13,331 nucleotides of DNA from Gammaproteobacteria bacterium (GCA_027001525.1 JALTMR010000354.1:1-13331); one strand, 5' to 3'. Shown: positions 1-7,795, counted from the first letter of the stretch. The notes: generated by a model from the letters alone, not told the origin. Program-made: numbers and translations.

Positions 1-214
1 CATCATTGTCAACGTCACGCCGCTGGAGCCCGAGTGGGAAGGGCATGTGACGCTGGAGTTTTCCAACACCACGCCGCTGCCGGCGAAGATCTACGCCAAC
101 GAAGGGGTGGCTCAGATGCTCTTTTTCGAATCAGATGAGGTGTGTGATGTGTCGTACGGTGATCGCGGCGGCAAGTATCAGGGGCAGACCGGGGTGACGT
201 TGCCGCGGGCGTAG
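1..214 (+). CDS. dcd: dCTP deaminase, C-terminal part (5' end outside window)
   Basis: This is the last 70 codons of a reading frame that enters from the left (first full codon at position 2) and stops with TAG at 212-214. The product deaminates dCTP to dUTP, feeding dTTP synthesis in the cytosol. The residues match the C-terminal end of the Pseudomonas-type Dcd family from memory: an [12 protein letters not shown] opening, then [26 protein letters not shown] and a RGGKYQGQ stretch near the end. Family members are about 188 residues long, so the active-site region lies outside the window. The gene converges on the minus-strand DUF3108 gene across 41 bp. That gap (215-255) holds only an 11-base palindrome, GTAGTGACTAC, and no U-rich terminator. 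Confidence 0.9.
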   Translation, partial: IIVNVTPLEPEWEGHVTLEFSNTTPLPAKIYANEGVAQMLFFESDEVCDVSYGDRGGKYQGQTGVTLPRA

Positions 215-255
215 TGTCTCGCCTGTCTGTCGTCGGGGTAGTGACTACTTATGGC

Positions 256-996
256 TTATTGCCACTCCAGCGAAGTCATCTGCATGGTCAATGCACCTCG
301 CTTCTCTTTCTGTTCCAGCTGAACCGGCAGGTAGTCCAGCTCCGGTGCGCACCAGATAATGGTGTCGCGCTTGCCGGGCGTTTTCAGTTTAAGTGTGTTG
401 AAGGTGCCCAGCGGCGTCGTTATCTGCTCGTTGCCGATAATTTCAAATGTGTGCGTTTTTAGTTTGCCGCCATCTGCCACATGGTAGCTCAGCGTGGTTT
501 TGCCCTGTTGCAGGTCGTAGACCACGGCTAGGTGGTAGAGCAGTTTGTCCAGCGTATCGGCGGGGATGCTCATCTGCCACGGGTCGTTGTTGATGGAGTT
601 GATAACGCGCATCTTTTCCCAGTCAAAGCGGATGTGGACGTGGCGCTCCCTCTTTTTGTCTCCGGTGCGGTCGTAGCGGTAGCTTAGCGGGCGTGGCTGG
701 CCGTTGTGCAGTATCCACTCGCTGCGCTCTCTTAGCTCGGTACTGACAAACCATTTGGCGTAGCCGATGGGCTTGGAGTGCGAGTTGTAGATGTAGTGTC
801 CTTCGGCGCTGAGGGAGAGCGTGCGTGTCATTTTTCCCAGGGTCAGCGGCCCGGAGGTCAGCAGATAGACGGCGGTAAAGGGAACCGGCTGGGCCCCCGT
901 GGGGGTGGCGGTTTCGCCGGCCTCCTGTGCCCAGCTGGTGGAGGCGAGAATGAAAAGGCCGGCAGCGACGATGCCGTTAGTCAGGTGCCGGATCAT
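256..996 (-). CDS. Secreted DUF3108-family protein of unknown function
   Basis: The protein has 246 residues. Residues 1-23 form a classical signal peptide: a positive start (MIRH), a hydrophobic core, then a SWA cleavage site before QE. The mature protein is probably periplasmic or outer-membrane associated. The body reads like DUF3108: an early FTAVYLLTSGPLTLGKMTRTLSL segment, a YDRTGDKKRERHVHIRFDW strand region, and a late TPLGTFNTLKLKTPGKRDTIIW segment typical of beta-rich lipocalin-like folds. No catalytic residues are known for the family. Its ATG overlaps the purN stop by 4 nt (ATGA, 993-996), so translation is probably coupled to purN. This placement behind purMN is known from Pseudomonas. 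The role is unknown, and the link to purine synthesis is probably positional only. Confidence 0.85.
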   Translation of the reverse strand: MIRHLTNGIVAAGLFILASTSWAQEAGETATPTGAQPVPFTAVYLLTSGPLTLGKMTRTLSLSAEGHYIYNSHSKPIGYAKWFVSTELRERSEWILHNGQPRPLSYRYDRTGDKKRERHVHIRFDWEKMRVINSINNDPWQMSIPADTLDKLLYHLAVVYDLQQGKTTLSYHVADGGKLKTHTFEIIGNEQITTPLGTFNTLKLKTPGKRDTIIWCAPELDYLPVQLEQKEKRGALTMQMTSLEWQ

Positions 997-1652
997 TCTG
1001 CCGTGCGGGGGAGCTGGGCAATGGGCTGGCCATCCAGTTGCGCCACGTTGTCTTGCAGCTTCAGGCGGCCGGCGGCGAAGAGGCCCACTGCCTCGGGGTA
1101 GATCCGGTGCTCCTGTTTGAGCACCCTCGCAGCCAGTGTGTCAGCGCTGTCGTTGGGTAGTACCGGCACGCTGGCGCGCCGTACCACCGGCCCGCCATCC
1201 AGCTCCGGTGTGACGAAATGGACGCTGACGCCATGCTCCGAGACGCCGGCGTCGATGGCCCGCTGGTGGGTGTTCAGGCCCTGGAAATTGGGTAGCAGCG
1301 AGGGGTGGATGTTCAGCATGCGGCCCAGGTAGTGCTCCACAAACTCCTGGGTCAGGATGCGCATGAAGCCGGCCAGAATGACCAGGCCGGGTTGGTGGCG
1401 GTCAATTACCTGCGCCAGCGCCGTATCGAAGCTGCGGCGGTCGGCGAACTGCGTGTGGTCGACAACGTAGGTTTCGATGCCGGCCCTCTGCGCCCGCTCC
1501 AGCCCCGCTACGGCGGGTCGGTTGCTGATGACTGCCTTGATCTCGATGTCGATCTCCTGGCGCTGGGCCGCATCGATGATCGCCTGCAAATTGCTGCCGC
1601 TGCCGGAGATGAGAACCACCACGGGTAGGGGGCTGGTTGCTTGATGTGTCAT
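993..1652 (-). CDS. purN: Phosphoribosylglycinamide formyltransferase (10-formyl-THF dependent)
   Basis: The enzyme transfers a formyl group from 10-formyltetrahydrofolate to GAR, the third step of purine synthesis, in the cytosol. The 219-residue product has the family's usual length. A GSGSN phosphate-binding loop lies at residues 17-21. The catalytic triad is visible as N114 and H116 (in NIHPSLLP) and D152 (in VTPELDGGP), equivalent to N106, H108 and D144 of E. coli PurN. I start the gene at ATG 1652-1650. The frame stays open upstream to 1718, but the longer form would overlap purM and adds 22 residues unlike PurN. Only 2 nt separate this start from the purM stop, and the stop overlaps the next gene by 4 nt, so purM-purN-DUF3108 is one tight operon. 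Confidence 0.96.
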   Translation of the reverse strand: MTHQATSPLPVVVLISGSGSNLQAIIDAAQRQEIDIEIKAVISNRPAVAGLERAQRAGIETYVVDHTQFADRRSFDTALAQVIDRHQPGLVILAGFMRILTQEFVEHYLGRMLNIHPSLLPNFQGLNTHQRAIDAGVSEHGVSVHFVTPELDGGPVVRRASVPVLPNDSADTLAARVLKQEHRIYPEAVGLFAAGRLKLQDNVAQLDGQPIAQLPRTAE

Positions 1653-1654
1653 GT

Positions 1655-2707
1655 TCAGACTTCGAGAATGACGCGTTCGTCGTTGTTGGTGGCCGATTCG
1701 ATGGTACCGATCTGCCACGCCTGCTCACCGGCCTGGTTAAGGAAGGCGATGGTTCTGGCGGCATCTTCCTGCGCCACCACTACTGTCATGCCGACGCCGC
1801 AGTTGAAGGTCAGGTGCATTTCGCGTTCGTCAACGTTGCCCTGCTGCTGAAGCCAGTCGAAGATGGCCGGACGCTGCCAGGCGCCGATGTCGAGGACAGC
1901 TTTGGTCGCATCGGGCAGGACGCGGGGGATGTTCTCCAGCAGCCCTCCGCCGGTGATGTGGGCCAGGGCGTGAACATCGACCTCCTTGATCAGCGCCAAC
2001 AGGGGTTTGATGTAGATCCGGGTGGGGGCCAGCAGCGCCTCGCCCAGTGTTGTGTCGCCGAAGGCGTCGCTGGTGGACGCGCCGGCCACGGCCATGATTT
2101 TGCGTACCAGTGAGTAGCCGTTGGAGTGGGGGCCGGAGGAGGCGATGCCAATAATAGCGTCTCCGCTGGCCACCTTGCTGCCATCAATAATCTGGTCTTT
2201 CTCCACTACGCCGACGCAAAAACCGGCCAGATCGTAATCTTCGCCCTCGTACATGCCGGGCATTTCAGCCGTTTCACCGCCGGTCAATGCGCAACCCGCC
2301 TGCTCGCAGCCGGTGCCGATGCCGCGAATCACGTCGCTGGCGGTGTCAAGATCGAGCTTGCCGGTAGCGTAGTAGTCGAGAAAAAACAGAGGCTCGGCCC
2401 CCTGCACAATCAGGTCATTGACACACATGGCCACCAGATCGATGCCGATGGTGTCGTGTTTGCCCATCTCCAGCGCCAGTTTAAGTTTGGTGCCGACACC
2501 GTCAGTGCCCGAGACCAGTACCGGCTTCTGGTAGCTGTCGGGGATTTCGAAAAGAGCACCAAAGCCACCCAGTCCGGCCAGTACGCCCGGGCGGGTGGTG
2601 CGTTTGGCCACAGGCTTAATCAGGTCTACCAGCCGGTTTCCGGCCTCGATGTCTACGCCGGCATCGCGGTAGCTCAGGCCTTTGCCCTGTTCGGAAGTTT
2701 GACTCAT
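1655..2707 (-). CDS. purM: Phosphoribosylformylglycinamidine cyclo-ligase (AIR synthetase)
   Basis: The enzyme closes the imidazole ring of FGAM with ATP to give AIR, the fifth step of purine synthesis. The 350-residue product is full length. Family hallmarks are the N-terminal [14 protein letters not shown], the [16 protein letters not shown]-binding segment at about 66-78, the [13 protein letters not shown] helix, the [13 protein letters not shown] stretch near 141-153, and [15 protein letters not shown] in the C-terminal domain. It is the first gene of the minus-strand operon, followed 2 nt later by purN. The ATG at 2707-2705 is preceded by a weak GAGTGA ribosome site. Upstream lies a 276-bp divergent region with no convincing promoter and no clear PurR box. 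Confidence 0.97.
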   Translation of the reverse strand: MSQTSEQGKGLSYRDAGVDIEAGNRLVDLIKPVAKRTTRPGVLAGLGGFGALFEIPDSYQKPVLVSGTDGVGTKLKLALEMGKHDTIGIDLVAMCVNDLIVQGAEPLFFLDYYATGKLDLDTASDVIRGIGTGCEQAGCALTGGETAEMPGMYEGEDYDLAGFCVGVVEKDQIIDGSKVASGDAIIGIASSGPHSNGYSLVRKIMAVAGASTSDAFGDTTLGEALLAPTRIYIKPLLALIKEVDVHALAHITGGGLLENIPRVLPDATKAVLDIGAWQRPAIFDWLQQQGNVDEREMHLTFNCGVGMTVVVAQEDAARTIAFLNQAGEQAWQIGTIESATNNDERVILEV

Positions 2708-2983
2708 ATGTAGTTCACTCTAGATTGTGGTTATCTGACGGCGTCGAGAAGGTGTATTATTCCCCAGTCGCCCCGCTCGCCTGCGGCGGGCGCAGCGAAT
2801 TGAGGTTTCCAAAAGCGTGGCAGCATTTCCACTTCAACTTTTGGTCACCATTCAGCGGCAATGACCCTGGATGGCGATAGCTGACCCATTTTAAAGGAAG
2901 TTTTACCTGACAGCGACCGGCGATAGGCAAACAGACCGAAATGGTGGCCGGCAGATGACGATAATTGGCGCTCAAACTCGATA
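2708..2983. promoter_or_regulatory. Divergent intergenic region between purM and the DUF2066 operon
   Basis: This 276-bp gap must carry the promoters of both operons. On the minus strand AATAAT (complement of 2756-2761) is a 5/6 match to a -10 box, but no -35 box sits at the right distance. On the plus strand GATAAT (2960-2965) is also 5/6 with no good -35. A hairpin can form at 2809-2844: CCAAAAG pairs with CTTTTGG, and inside it GTGG pairs with CCAC. A GC-rich stretch at 2771-2793 also has partial self-complementarity. I could not define either transcription start. Confidence 0.35.
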
Positions 2984-4081
2984 ATGGCACGCAAACGCAC
3001 TCTTTTTTTTCTCCTTCTCTGCTCCAGTGTTTTCTCTCTCCCCGCGCTTGCGGTGGAGATCGAGGGGCTTTACACCGCGCAGGTGCCTGTGAAAACACAG
3101 GAGCAGCGCGAGCGCTTCCAGCGCTATCCAGAGGCGATTTCCCAAGCCATCGTCAAGATGAGTGGCGACACCCGTGCCCCTGATCGCCCCGAGCTGGCGG
3201 AGGTCATCGCCAATGGTCGCCGTTTGGTGCAGCGTTATCACTACAGCCCGCTGGGCGATCACGCCGACCCGCTGCTTAAGGAAGAGGGGTATACCCACAA
3301 GCTGGTGGTGCTGTTCGATGGCGAATTGCTGACGCAGGCGCTGGTGCAGGCCGGGGTGCCGCTGTGGGGGCGTACCCGGCCGGAGGTGCTGGTGTGGCTG
3401 GCCATTGAGGATCGCGAGGTGCGTTACGTGCTGGCGGCTGATGCATCTGAAGAGCTGGAGTCGCACCTGATGGAGGCCTCAAAGCGGCGCGGTTTGCCGG
3501 TGTTGCTGCCGTTGATGGATCTGGAGGATCAGCTCAAGGTGCGTTTCGCCGATGTCTGGGGCGGGTTTCGCCAACCGGTGCTGGACGCTGCGGCCCGCTA
3601 CGCTGCGGACGCGGTGCTGGTGGGGCGCCTCTACCGGGCCGAACAGGGGCCGTGGGAGGCGCGCTGGACCCTGTTTCAGGGGCGCGACACGCTTCATTGG
3701 CGCAGTACTGCCTGGTCTCAGGGGCGGGCCATCGACAGTGGCATTGATGGGGCCGCTGATCACATTGCCGCGCGTTTTGCCCAGGTGTTTAGCTCCAACG
3801 CCAATGGCCGTGTGGTACTGGCCGTGGCCGGGGTGGGCGACTTGAGTGCCTATGCCCGGGTGATGCGTTATCTGCAGGCCCTCGATGCGGTGGTGGACGT
3901 GCAGGTGATGGAGGTTATGGGGGATGAGGCGCTGTTTGAGGTGGCCATTCGCACCAATCGCCACAGTCTGGTGCGTGATTTGGCGCTGGGGAACGTCCTG
4001 TTGGCGATGCCGGCTGGGGGGGAGGACCTTCAAGTGGGGCGTCATGTGGCCGAACGCCTCGTCTACCGTCTCACTCCCTGA
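2984..4081 (+). CDS. Exported DUF2066 domain protein of unknown function
   Basis: The protein has 365 residues. Residues 1-23 form a signal peptide (MARKR, hydrophobic core, PALA cleavage site), so it is probably periplasmic or envelope bound. The mature start, VEIEGLYTAQVPV, followed by ERFQRYPEAISQAIVKMSGD, is typical of DUF2066, which usually sits beside purM and hda in Pseudomonas-like genomes. Later strands (ADAVLVGRLYRAEQGPWEARWTLF and the FARVMRYLQ-like YARVMRYLQ region) are also family-like. No enzyme motif is visible. There is no strong ribosome site before the ATG, and no alternative in-frame start looks better. It leads the plus-strand operon, and the next gene starts 25 nt after its stop. 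Function unknown; an envelope role is inferred only from the signal peptide and membrane-related neighbours. Confidence 0.85.
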   Translation: MARKRTLFFLLLCSSVFSLPALAVEIEGLYTAQVPVKTQEQRERFQRYPEAISQAIVKMSGDTRAPDRPELAEVIANGRRLVQRYHYSPLGDHADPLLKEEGYTHKLVVLFDGELLTQALVQAGVPLWGRTRPEVLVWLAIEDREVRYVLAADASEELESHLMEASKRRGLPVLLPLMDLEDQLKVRFADVWGGFRQPVLDAAARYAADAVLVGRLYRAEQGPWEARWTLFQGRDTLHWRSTAWSQGRAIDSGIDGAADHIAARFAQVFSSNANGRVVLAVAGVGDLSAYARVMRYLQALDAVVDVQVMEVMGDEALFEVAIRTNRHSLVRDLALGNVLLAMPAGGEDLQVGRHVAERLVYRLTP

Positions 4082-4106
4082 GCTGAACCCAACGACACTG
4101 AAGCCC

Positions 4107-4688
4107 ATGAAGCTGGCCCTGCGGGACATTCCCAATATTCTGACCATCCTTCGGTTTTTGCTGACGATTCCTGTCGCCTATCTGTTGTTGGAGCAGCGCT
4201 ATACCGAGGCGTTGCTGCTGTTCTTTATCGCCGGTGTTTCCGATGGCCTCGATGGCTATCTGGCCAAACGCTTCGACTGGCGTAGCCGGTTGGGCTCTAT
4301 CCTGGATCCGCTGGCCGACAAAACGCTGCTGGTGGTGACTTACATCTGCCTGGGGTGGGTGGATATTATCCCCCTGTGGCTGGTGGCCCTGGTGCTGGGG
4401 CGGGATGTGGTTATCGTCGCCGGAGGGCTGGCCTACTACCTGCTGATCGGCAGTTACCAGATGGAGCCCTCCTGGGTCAGTAAAGCCAACACCACCTTGC
4501 AGATTGTGCTGGCGCTGGTGCTGGTGTTCTCCCTGGGCGTTTACGAACTGCCGCCTGCATTGCTGGTCACGCTGGTCTATGGCGTTTGTGTGACCACGGT
4601 GTTGAGCGGGCTCGATTACGTCTGGACCTGGGGGCGCAAGGCCAGCCATATCTATCATCAACGTCACAGGGATACTGAGGGCCAATGA
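4107..4688 (+). CDS. CDP-alcohol phosphatidyltransferase (PgsA/cardiolipin synthase-like)
   Basis: This inner-membrane enzyme of 193 residues joins a CDP-diacylglycerol-derived phosphatidyl group to an alcohol, most likely to make phosphatidylglycerol phosphate or cardiolipin. The signature of the family is complete: D46, D49-G50, A53-K54, G63, D67 and D71, matching D-G-x2-A-[RK]-x8-G-x3-D-x3-D. The four aspartates are the metal-binding and catalytic set. About five or six hydrophobic segments surround it (for example 18-44, 73-93, 98-115, 128-147, 150-168). The exact alcohol acceptor cannot be read from sequence. I chose ATG 4107, just before KLALRDIPNILTILRF, because the upstream extension of the frame overlaps the DUF2066 gene and is not membrane-like. 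Its stop overlaps the next start (ATGA, 4685-4688). Confidence 0.9.
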   Translation: MKLALRDIPNILTILRFLLTIPVAYLLLEQRYTEALLLFFIAGVSDGLDGYLAKRFDWRSRLGSILDPLADKTLLVVTYICLGWVDIIPLWLVALVLGRDVVIVAGGLAYYLLIGSYQMEPSWVSKANTTLQIVLALVLVFSLGVYELPPALLVTLVYGVCVTTVLSGLDYVWTWGRKASHIYHQRHRDTEGQ

Positions 4689-5779
4689 GTGATTCGCAAA
4701 AATGGTTTTTCCTGATCGGGGCGGCCGGTCTCGCTTTTTTGACCTACCTGCTGGCGCCGGTACTGACCCCTTTTCTCATCTCCGCTGCTCTGGCCTATCT
4801 GGGGGATCCGCTGGTGGATCGGCTGGAGGTGAAATTTTCTCGTTCGGTATCGGTGCTTATCGTCTTTTGCGGCATCTTCAGCGCGCTGTTTATTGTGATC
4901 GCCTTTGTTGTGCCGGTGTTGCAGCAGGAAATTGTGACGCTGGTGAAAAAGTTGCCAGGCTATATCGATTTCATCCAAAGCAGGGTGATTCCGTGGTTGC
5001 AGAGCACGCTATCCATTGAGCTGAAGGCGTGGGATCTCTCCCAGGTCAAGGCGATGATTAAACAGCACTGGCAAGACGTCGGCGGTGTGGCGGCCGGGAT
5101 TCTGGGCACCGTCTCCAAGTCGGGGCTGGCGTTTTTGGGGTGGATGGCCAATCTGGTGTTGATTCCAGTGCTGACGTTTTATCTGCTGCGAGATTGGGAC
5201 ATTATCGTTGAGCGTGTGCATGAGTTGATTCCGCGGCGCTGGGAGCGGGGTGTTGTCAGTCTGACCAAAAGTTGTGATGAGGTGCTGGGCGCGTTTATGC
5301 ATGGTCAGCTGATGGTGATGTTGTCACTGGGCACCGTCTACTCCATCGGGCTGTCGCTTGTGGGGCTGGATATGGCTCTGCTCATCGGTATGGGGGCGGG
5401 TATGGTGAGTTTTGTTCCCTACCTCGGTTTTATTCTCGGGATGCTGGTCGCCGGTATCGCTGCGGCCATGCAGTTCCAGGAGCTGGTGCCGCTGCTTTTT
5501 GTGTTTGCTGTTTTTGGGGTGGGGCAGATGCTTGAATCCTTCCTCCTGACCCCTTATCTGCTGGGAGACCGCATTGGTCTGCACCCGGTGGCCGTGATCT
5601 TTGCCGTGATGGCGGGTGGGCAACTTTTCGGTTTTATGGGCATTTTGCTCGCACTCCCGGTGGCGGCCGTGATTATGGTGCTGCTGCGCCACGCCCACGA
5701 AGAGTATGTGAGTAGCCACCTCTATGGTGATGCAGCGAAAAACAGCCCGGGTGCGAAGGATGAACGCAGTGGTGCCTGA
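4685..5779 (+). CDS. AI-2E family (PerM-type) membrane protein
   Basis: This 364-residue integral membrane protein belongs to the AI-2E exporter/PerM family. About seven or eight hydrophobic spans are visible: two near the N-terminus (7-40), one at 54-80, one at 146-168, then a dense block at 206-335. A soluble amphipathic stretch lies at about 81-145. The hallmark FVPYLGFILG (243-252) and LLTPYLLGDRIGLHP (287-301) segments place it firmly in the family. Members have been linked to autoinducer-2 export, ion/proton antiport or permease roles, so the substrate cannot be stated. It overlaps the phosphatidyltransferase gene by 4 nt and ends 39 nt before hda, consistent with a single operon. The last 20 residues are polar and poorly conserved. 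Confidence 0.9.
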   Translation: MSDSQKWFFLIGAAGLAFLTYLLAPVLTPFLISAALAYLGDPLVDRLEVKFSRSVSVLIVFCGIFSALFIVIAFVVPVLQQEIVTLVKKLPGYIDFIQSRVIPWLQSTLSIELKAWDLSQVKAMIKQHWQDVGGVAAGILGTVSKSGLAFLGWMANLVLIPVLTFYLLRDWDIIVERVHELIPRRWERGVVSLTKSCDEVLGAFMHGQLMVMLSLGTVYSIGLSLVGLDMALLIGMGAGMVSFVPYLGFILGMLVAGIAAAMQFQELVPLLFVFAVFGVGQMLESFLLTPYLLGDRIGLHPVAVIFAVMAGGQLFGFMGILLALPVAAVIMVLLRHAHEEYVSSHLYGDAAKNSPGAKDERSGA

Positions 5780-5818
5780 CCCATGAGCCCCCCGAGAACT
5801 CGAGACGCGGGAGCGGCG

Positions 5819-6523
5819 ATGACGCAGCTCCCCCTCAGCATTCACCTGAGTGAGAGCGCCACTTTTGCCAATTTTGTCGTTGGCGAGAATGCCTTGGTGG
5901 TGGCGGCACTGCAGCAGGCTTGCAGGCGTGAGGCGCAGGAGCGCTTTATTTACCTCTGGGGAGGCCCGGGTGATGGTCGCTCGCATCTGCTGCAGGCCGC
6001 TTGCCACGAGGTGGCCCGCCACCAGGAGGGGCGGGGAAGTCTCTATCTGCCCTTGAGTGAGGCGGCCCAGCTTGCGCCCGAGATGCTGGAGGGAATGGAG
6101 CAGATGGGGCTGGTGGCGATCGATGATGTGGAGGCGATTGCCGGCGACAGTCGCTGGGAGGAGGCGTTGTTCCATCTTTACAATCGCATGCGGGATGAGG
6201 GGGGCGGGGCGTTGATTGTATCCGCCAGTTCCCCTCTGTCATCCTCTCCCCTGCGTCTGCCTGACCTGAAGTCACGCCTCGCCTGGGGGTTGGTGTTTCA
6301 GCTCCGCGGACTCGATGATTCGGGCAAGTTAAAGGCGCTTCAGCAAGGAGCTCAGGGGCGTGGGCTCGACCTGCCCGATGAGGTGGGCGGCTATCTGCTG
6401 CGCCACTATCGCCGTGATCTTGCCGATCTGCTGGCACTGCTTGAGCGCCTGGATCAGGTCTCCCTTGCCGCACAACGACGTTTAACTATTCCCTTTGTCA
6501 AAGAAGTGATCGATGCAGACTAG
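5819..6523 (+). CDS. hda: DnaA regulatory inactivator Hda
   Basis: Hda binds the loaded DNA sliding clamp and stimulates ATP hydrolysis by DnaA, preventing re-initiation of replication. The 234-residue protein opens with a QLPLSI clamp-binding motif at 3-8, as Hda should. The AAA+ core shows a P-loop GGPGDGRS (48-55) in which arginine replaces the Walker lysine, as in E. coli Hda. It also has Walker B VAIDD (99-103), sensor-1 LIVSASS, and Box VII with arginine finger R153 in LPDLKSRL. The C-terminal [14 protein letters not shown] matches Hda closely. The frame is open from 5783, but ATG 5819 is preferred: GGGAG lies just upstream and the clamp motif is then terminal. Its end overlaps nadC by 11 nt. 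Confidence 0.94.
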   Translation: MTQLPLSIHLSESATFANFVVGENALVVAALQQACRREAQERFIYLWGGPGDGRSHLLQAACHEVARHQEGRGSLYLPLSEAAQLAPEMLEGMEQMGLVAIDDVEAIAGDSRWEEALFHLYNRMRDEGGGALIVSASSPLSSSPLRLPDLKSRLAWGLVFQLRGLDDSGKLKALQQGAQGRGLDLPDEVGGYLLRHYRRDLADLLALLERLDQVSLAAQRRLTIPFVKEVIDAD

Positions 6524-7361
6524 CGCCATGAACAGAGATATTTCTACAGCCGTTGCCGGCAATGTCCGCGCAGCACTTGCCGAGGATATTGGTACGGGCG
6601 ATTTAACCGCCGCCTTGATTCCGCTGGATGCCATGGCGGAGGCCTGGGTTATCAGCCGTGAGGAAGCGGTGCTGTGTGGCCAGCCCTGGGTGGATGAGGT
6701 GTTTCGTCAACTTGACCCCGGCGTCAGTGTGCAGTGGCAGGCGAGCGAGGGCGAGCGGGTGCAGGCGGAGCAACCCCTGTTTCGTTTGCGGGGTACGGCA
6801 AGGGCGCTGTTGACGGGGGAGCGTACTGCTCTGAATTTTCTTCAAACGCTGTCTGGTACGGCGACGATAGCCAGGCGCTACGCTGATGCGGTGGCCGGGC
6901 TGGGGGTTAAAATTCTTGATACCCGTAAAACCATTCCGGGTCTGCGGGATGCCCAAAAGTATGCAGTGCGTTGTGGTGGTTGCTACAACCATCGTTATGG
7001 TCTCTATGACGGTGTGCTGATCAAGGAGAATCACATCCTTGCCGCGGGCTCAATTGGCCGGGCTGTTGCCAAGGTCAGGCCTTATGCCCAGGGCCGGCTC
7101 ATCGAGGTGGAGACGGAGAGCCTGGATGAGCTGCAGCAGGCGTTGGAAGCCGGGGCCGATATCATCATGCTGGATAATTTTCCTCTGGCCCAGATCGCCG
7201 AGGCGGTGTCGATTAACCGGGGCAGGGCCAAGCTGGAGGTGTCGGGGAATGTCTCGTTGACAGGGCTGCGCCCACTGGCCGAAACGGGCGTTGATTACAT
7301 CTCCACGGGCGCGCTGACCAAGCATGTGCAGGCCATCGACCTCTCCATGCGGTTTGTCTAG
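6513..7361 (+). CDS. nadC: Nicotinate-nucleotide pyrophosphorylase (carboxylating)
   Basis: The enzyme (quinolinate phosphoribosyltransferase) converts quinolinate and PRPP to nicotinate mononucleotide and CO2 in de novo NAD synthesis. The 282-residue product has the full family length. Diagnostic segments are [12 protein letters not shown] (21-32), [17 protein letters not shown] (102-118), the [19 protein letters not shown] region (134-152), [20 protein letters not shown] (155-174), [20 protein letters not shown] (217-222) and the VSGNVS and [10 protein letters not shown] loops near the end. I use ATG 6513, with AAGAAG seven bases upstream, so it overlaps hda by 11 nt. ATG 6528 is possible but has no ribosome site. 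It is the last gene of the operon, with a terminator-like hairpin 23 bp after the stop. Confidence 0.96.
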   Translation: MQTSAMNRDISTAVAGNVRAALAEDIGTGDLTAALIPLDAMAEAWVISREEAVLCGQPWVDEVFRQLDPGVSVQWQASEGERVQAEQPLFRLRGTARALLTGERTALNFLQTLSGTATIARRYADAVAGLGVKILDTRKTIPGLRDAQKYAVRCGGCYNHRYGLYDGVLIKENHILAAGSIGRAVAKVRPYAQGRLIEVETESLDELQQALEAGADIIMLDNFPLAQIAEAVSINRGRAKLEVSGNVSLTGLRPLAETGVDYISTGALTKHVQAIDLSMRFV

Positions 7362-7383
7362 GAGCCTGTCGAACCTAGGCAGG

Positions 7384-7418
7384 TGCACAAAATATTTTTC
7401 AGGTTTTTGTGCAGTTTT
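7384..7418 (+). terminator. Terminator-like hairpin after nadC
   Basis: TGCACAAAA (7384-7392) pairs perfectly with TTTTGTGCA (7405-7413) around a 12-nt loop, followed by GTTTTAG. It sits 23 bp after the nadC stop. The stem is AT-rich and the downstream T run is short, so termination strength is uncertain. Confidence 0.45.
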
Positions 7419-7468
7419 AGCCTGTTATTGGCATTTATGGTGAATTATTCCCATGGTTGTCAAAAACC

Positions 7469-7496
7469 TTTACGTATACGTTTGAATACCTATACT
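7469..7496 (+). promoter_or_regulatory. Possible sigma70 promoter for a small RNA
   Basis: TTTACG (7469-7474) and TATACT (7491-7496) are 4/6 and 5/6 matches to -35 and -10 boxes with a 16-bp spacer. The spacer includes most of a perfect 10-bp palindrome ACGTATACGT (7472-7481), which could be an operator. Transcription would begin near 7503. This is a match by eye in AT-rich DNA, where chance matches are common. Confidence 0.3.
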
Positions 7497-7502
7497 TTTG
7501 GG

Positions 7503-7717
7503 TAGTCCGTTCTATATAAAACAAGGAGTTACTGGGTTGGCATGATTTGTGGATATACCTATCCCATAATAATAACAATGCCCAAAACGTAGCGATGCCC
7601 AGCTTTAGGGTGATGAGATTGTGTAAGGGTGGGAAGAGTACCGGTAGGTTTTGTGAACAATAATAATAAACATGGAACCTACCCCTAAAAAAAGCCACCG
7701 AAAGGTGGCTTTTTTTT
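7503..7717 (+). ncRNA. Candidate small regulatory RNA, about 215 nt
   Basis: The stretch lies between a possible promoter and a strong terminator, isolated from nadC by a hairpin. It can fold. GGATA/TATCC (7551-7564) forms a small hairpin, enclosed by TTGGCAT (7537-7543) pairing with ATGCC and AA (7578-7585, one bulged base). Later GGTAGGTT (7643-7650) pairs with AACCTACC (7676-7683), and G-U and Watson-Crick pairs extend that stem inward to 7655/7671. A-rich repeats sit in single-stranded positions: AATAATAACAA (7567-7577) and AACAATAATAATAAA (7656-7670), the latter being the exact hairpin loop. Such AANAANAA tracts are typical Hfq contact sites and recall CrcZ/CrcY decoy RNAs of Pseudomonas, although no sigma54 promoter with a proper GC -12 element is seen. 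No homologue is recognised; this is inference. Confidence 0.35.
7687..7717 (+). terminator. Strong rho-independent terminator, symmetric
   Basis: GCCACC (7694-7699), a GAAA tetraloop, and GGTGGC (7704-7709) are followed by eight Ts. Seven As precede the stem, so it can also act on the opposite strand as a backup for the cytochrome gene. GAAA is a very stable loop. Confidence 0.85.
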
Positions 7718-7795
7718 GCTTTGAATTTCTCCACGGGCGTTGGCCCTTGTTTTCACCTGGGTCTCTATTTCCTGTTGGGGGGCAGATGGCGGGCG

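Noticed and set aside
2986..2999. GCACGCAAACGCAC resembles half of a PurR operator (ACGCAAACG) near purM.
   Set aside because: It falls inside the start of the DUF2066 coding region (codons for A-R-K-R-T), lacks the second half-site, and is nearly 280 bp from the purM start.
2757..3098. 113-codon minus-strand frame overlapping the DUF2066 start.
   Set aside because: It overlaps a signal-peptide-encoding gene, has a low-complexity composition and no recognisable domain.
7362..7376. GAGCCTGTCGAACC just after nadC looks like part of a dispersed intergenic repeat.
   Set aside because: Only one short copy is present here and no pairing partner of note is seen; a genome-wide count would be needed.
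7536..7554. TTGGCATGATTTGTGG as a sigma54 promoter for the candidate small RNA.
   Set aside because: The -24 GG fits, but the -12 dinucleotide is GG instead of the near-invariant GC.
7435..7734. 99-codon minus-strand reading frame in the nadC-cytochrome gap.
   Set aside because: It begins beyond the bidirectional terminator, has no good ribosome site, resembles no family I know, and lies in AT-rich DNA whose structure is better explained as RNA.
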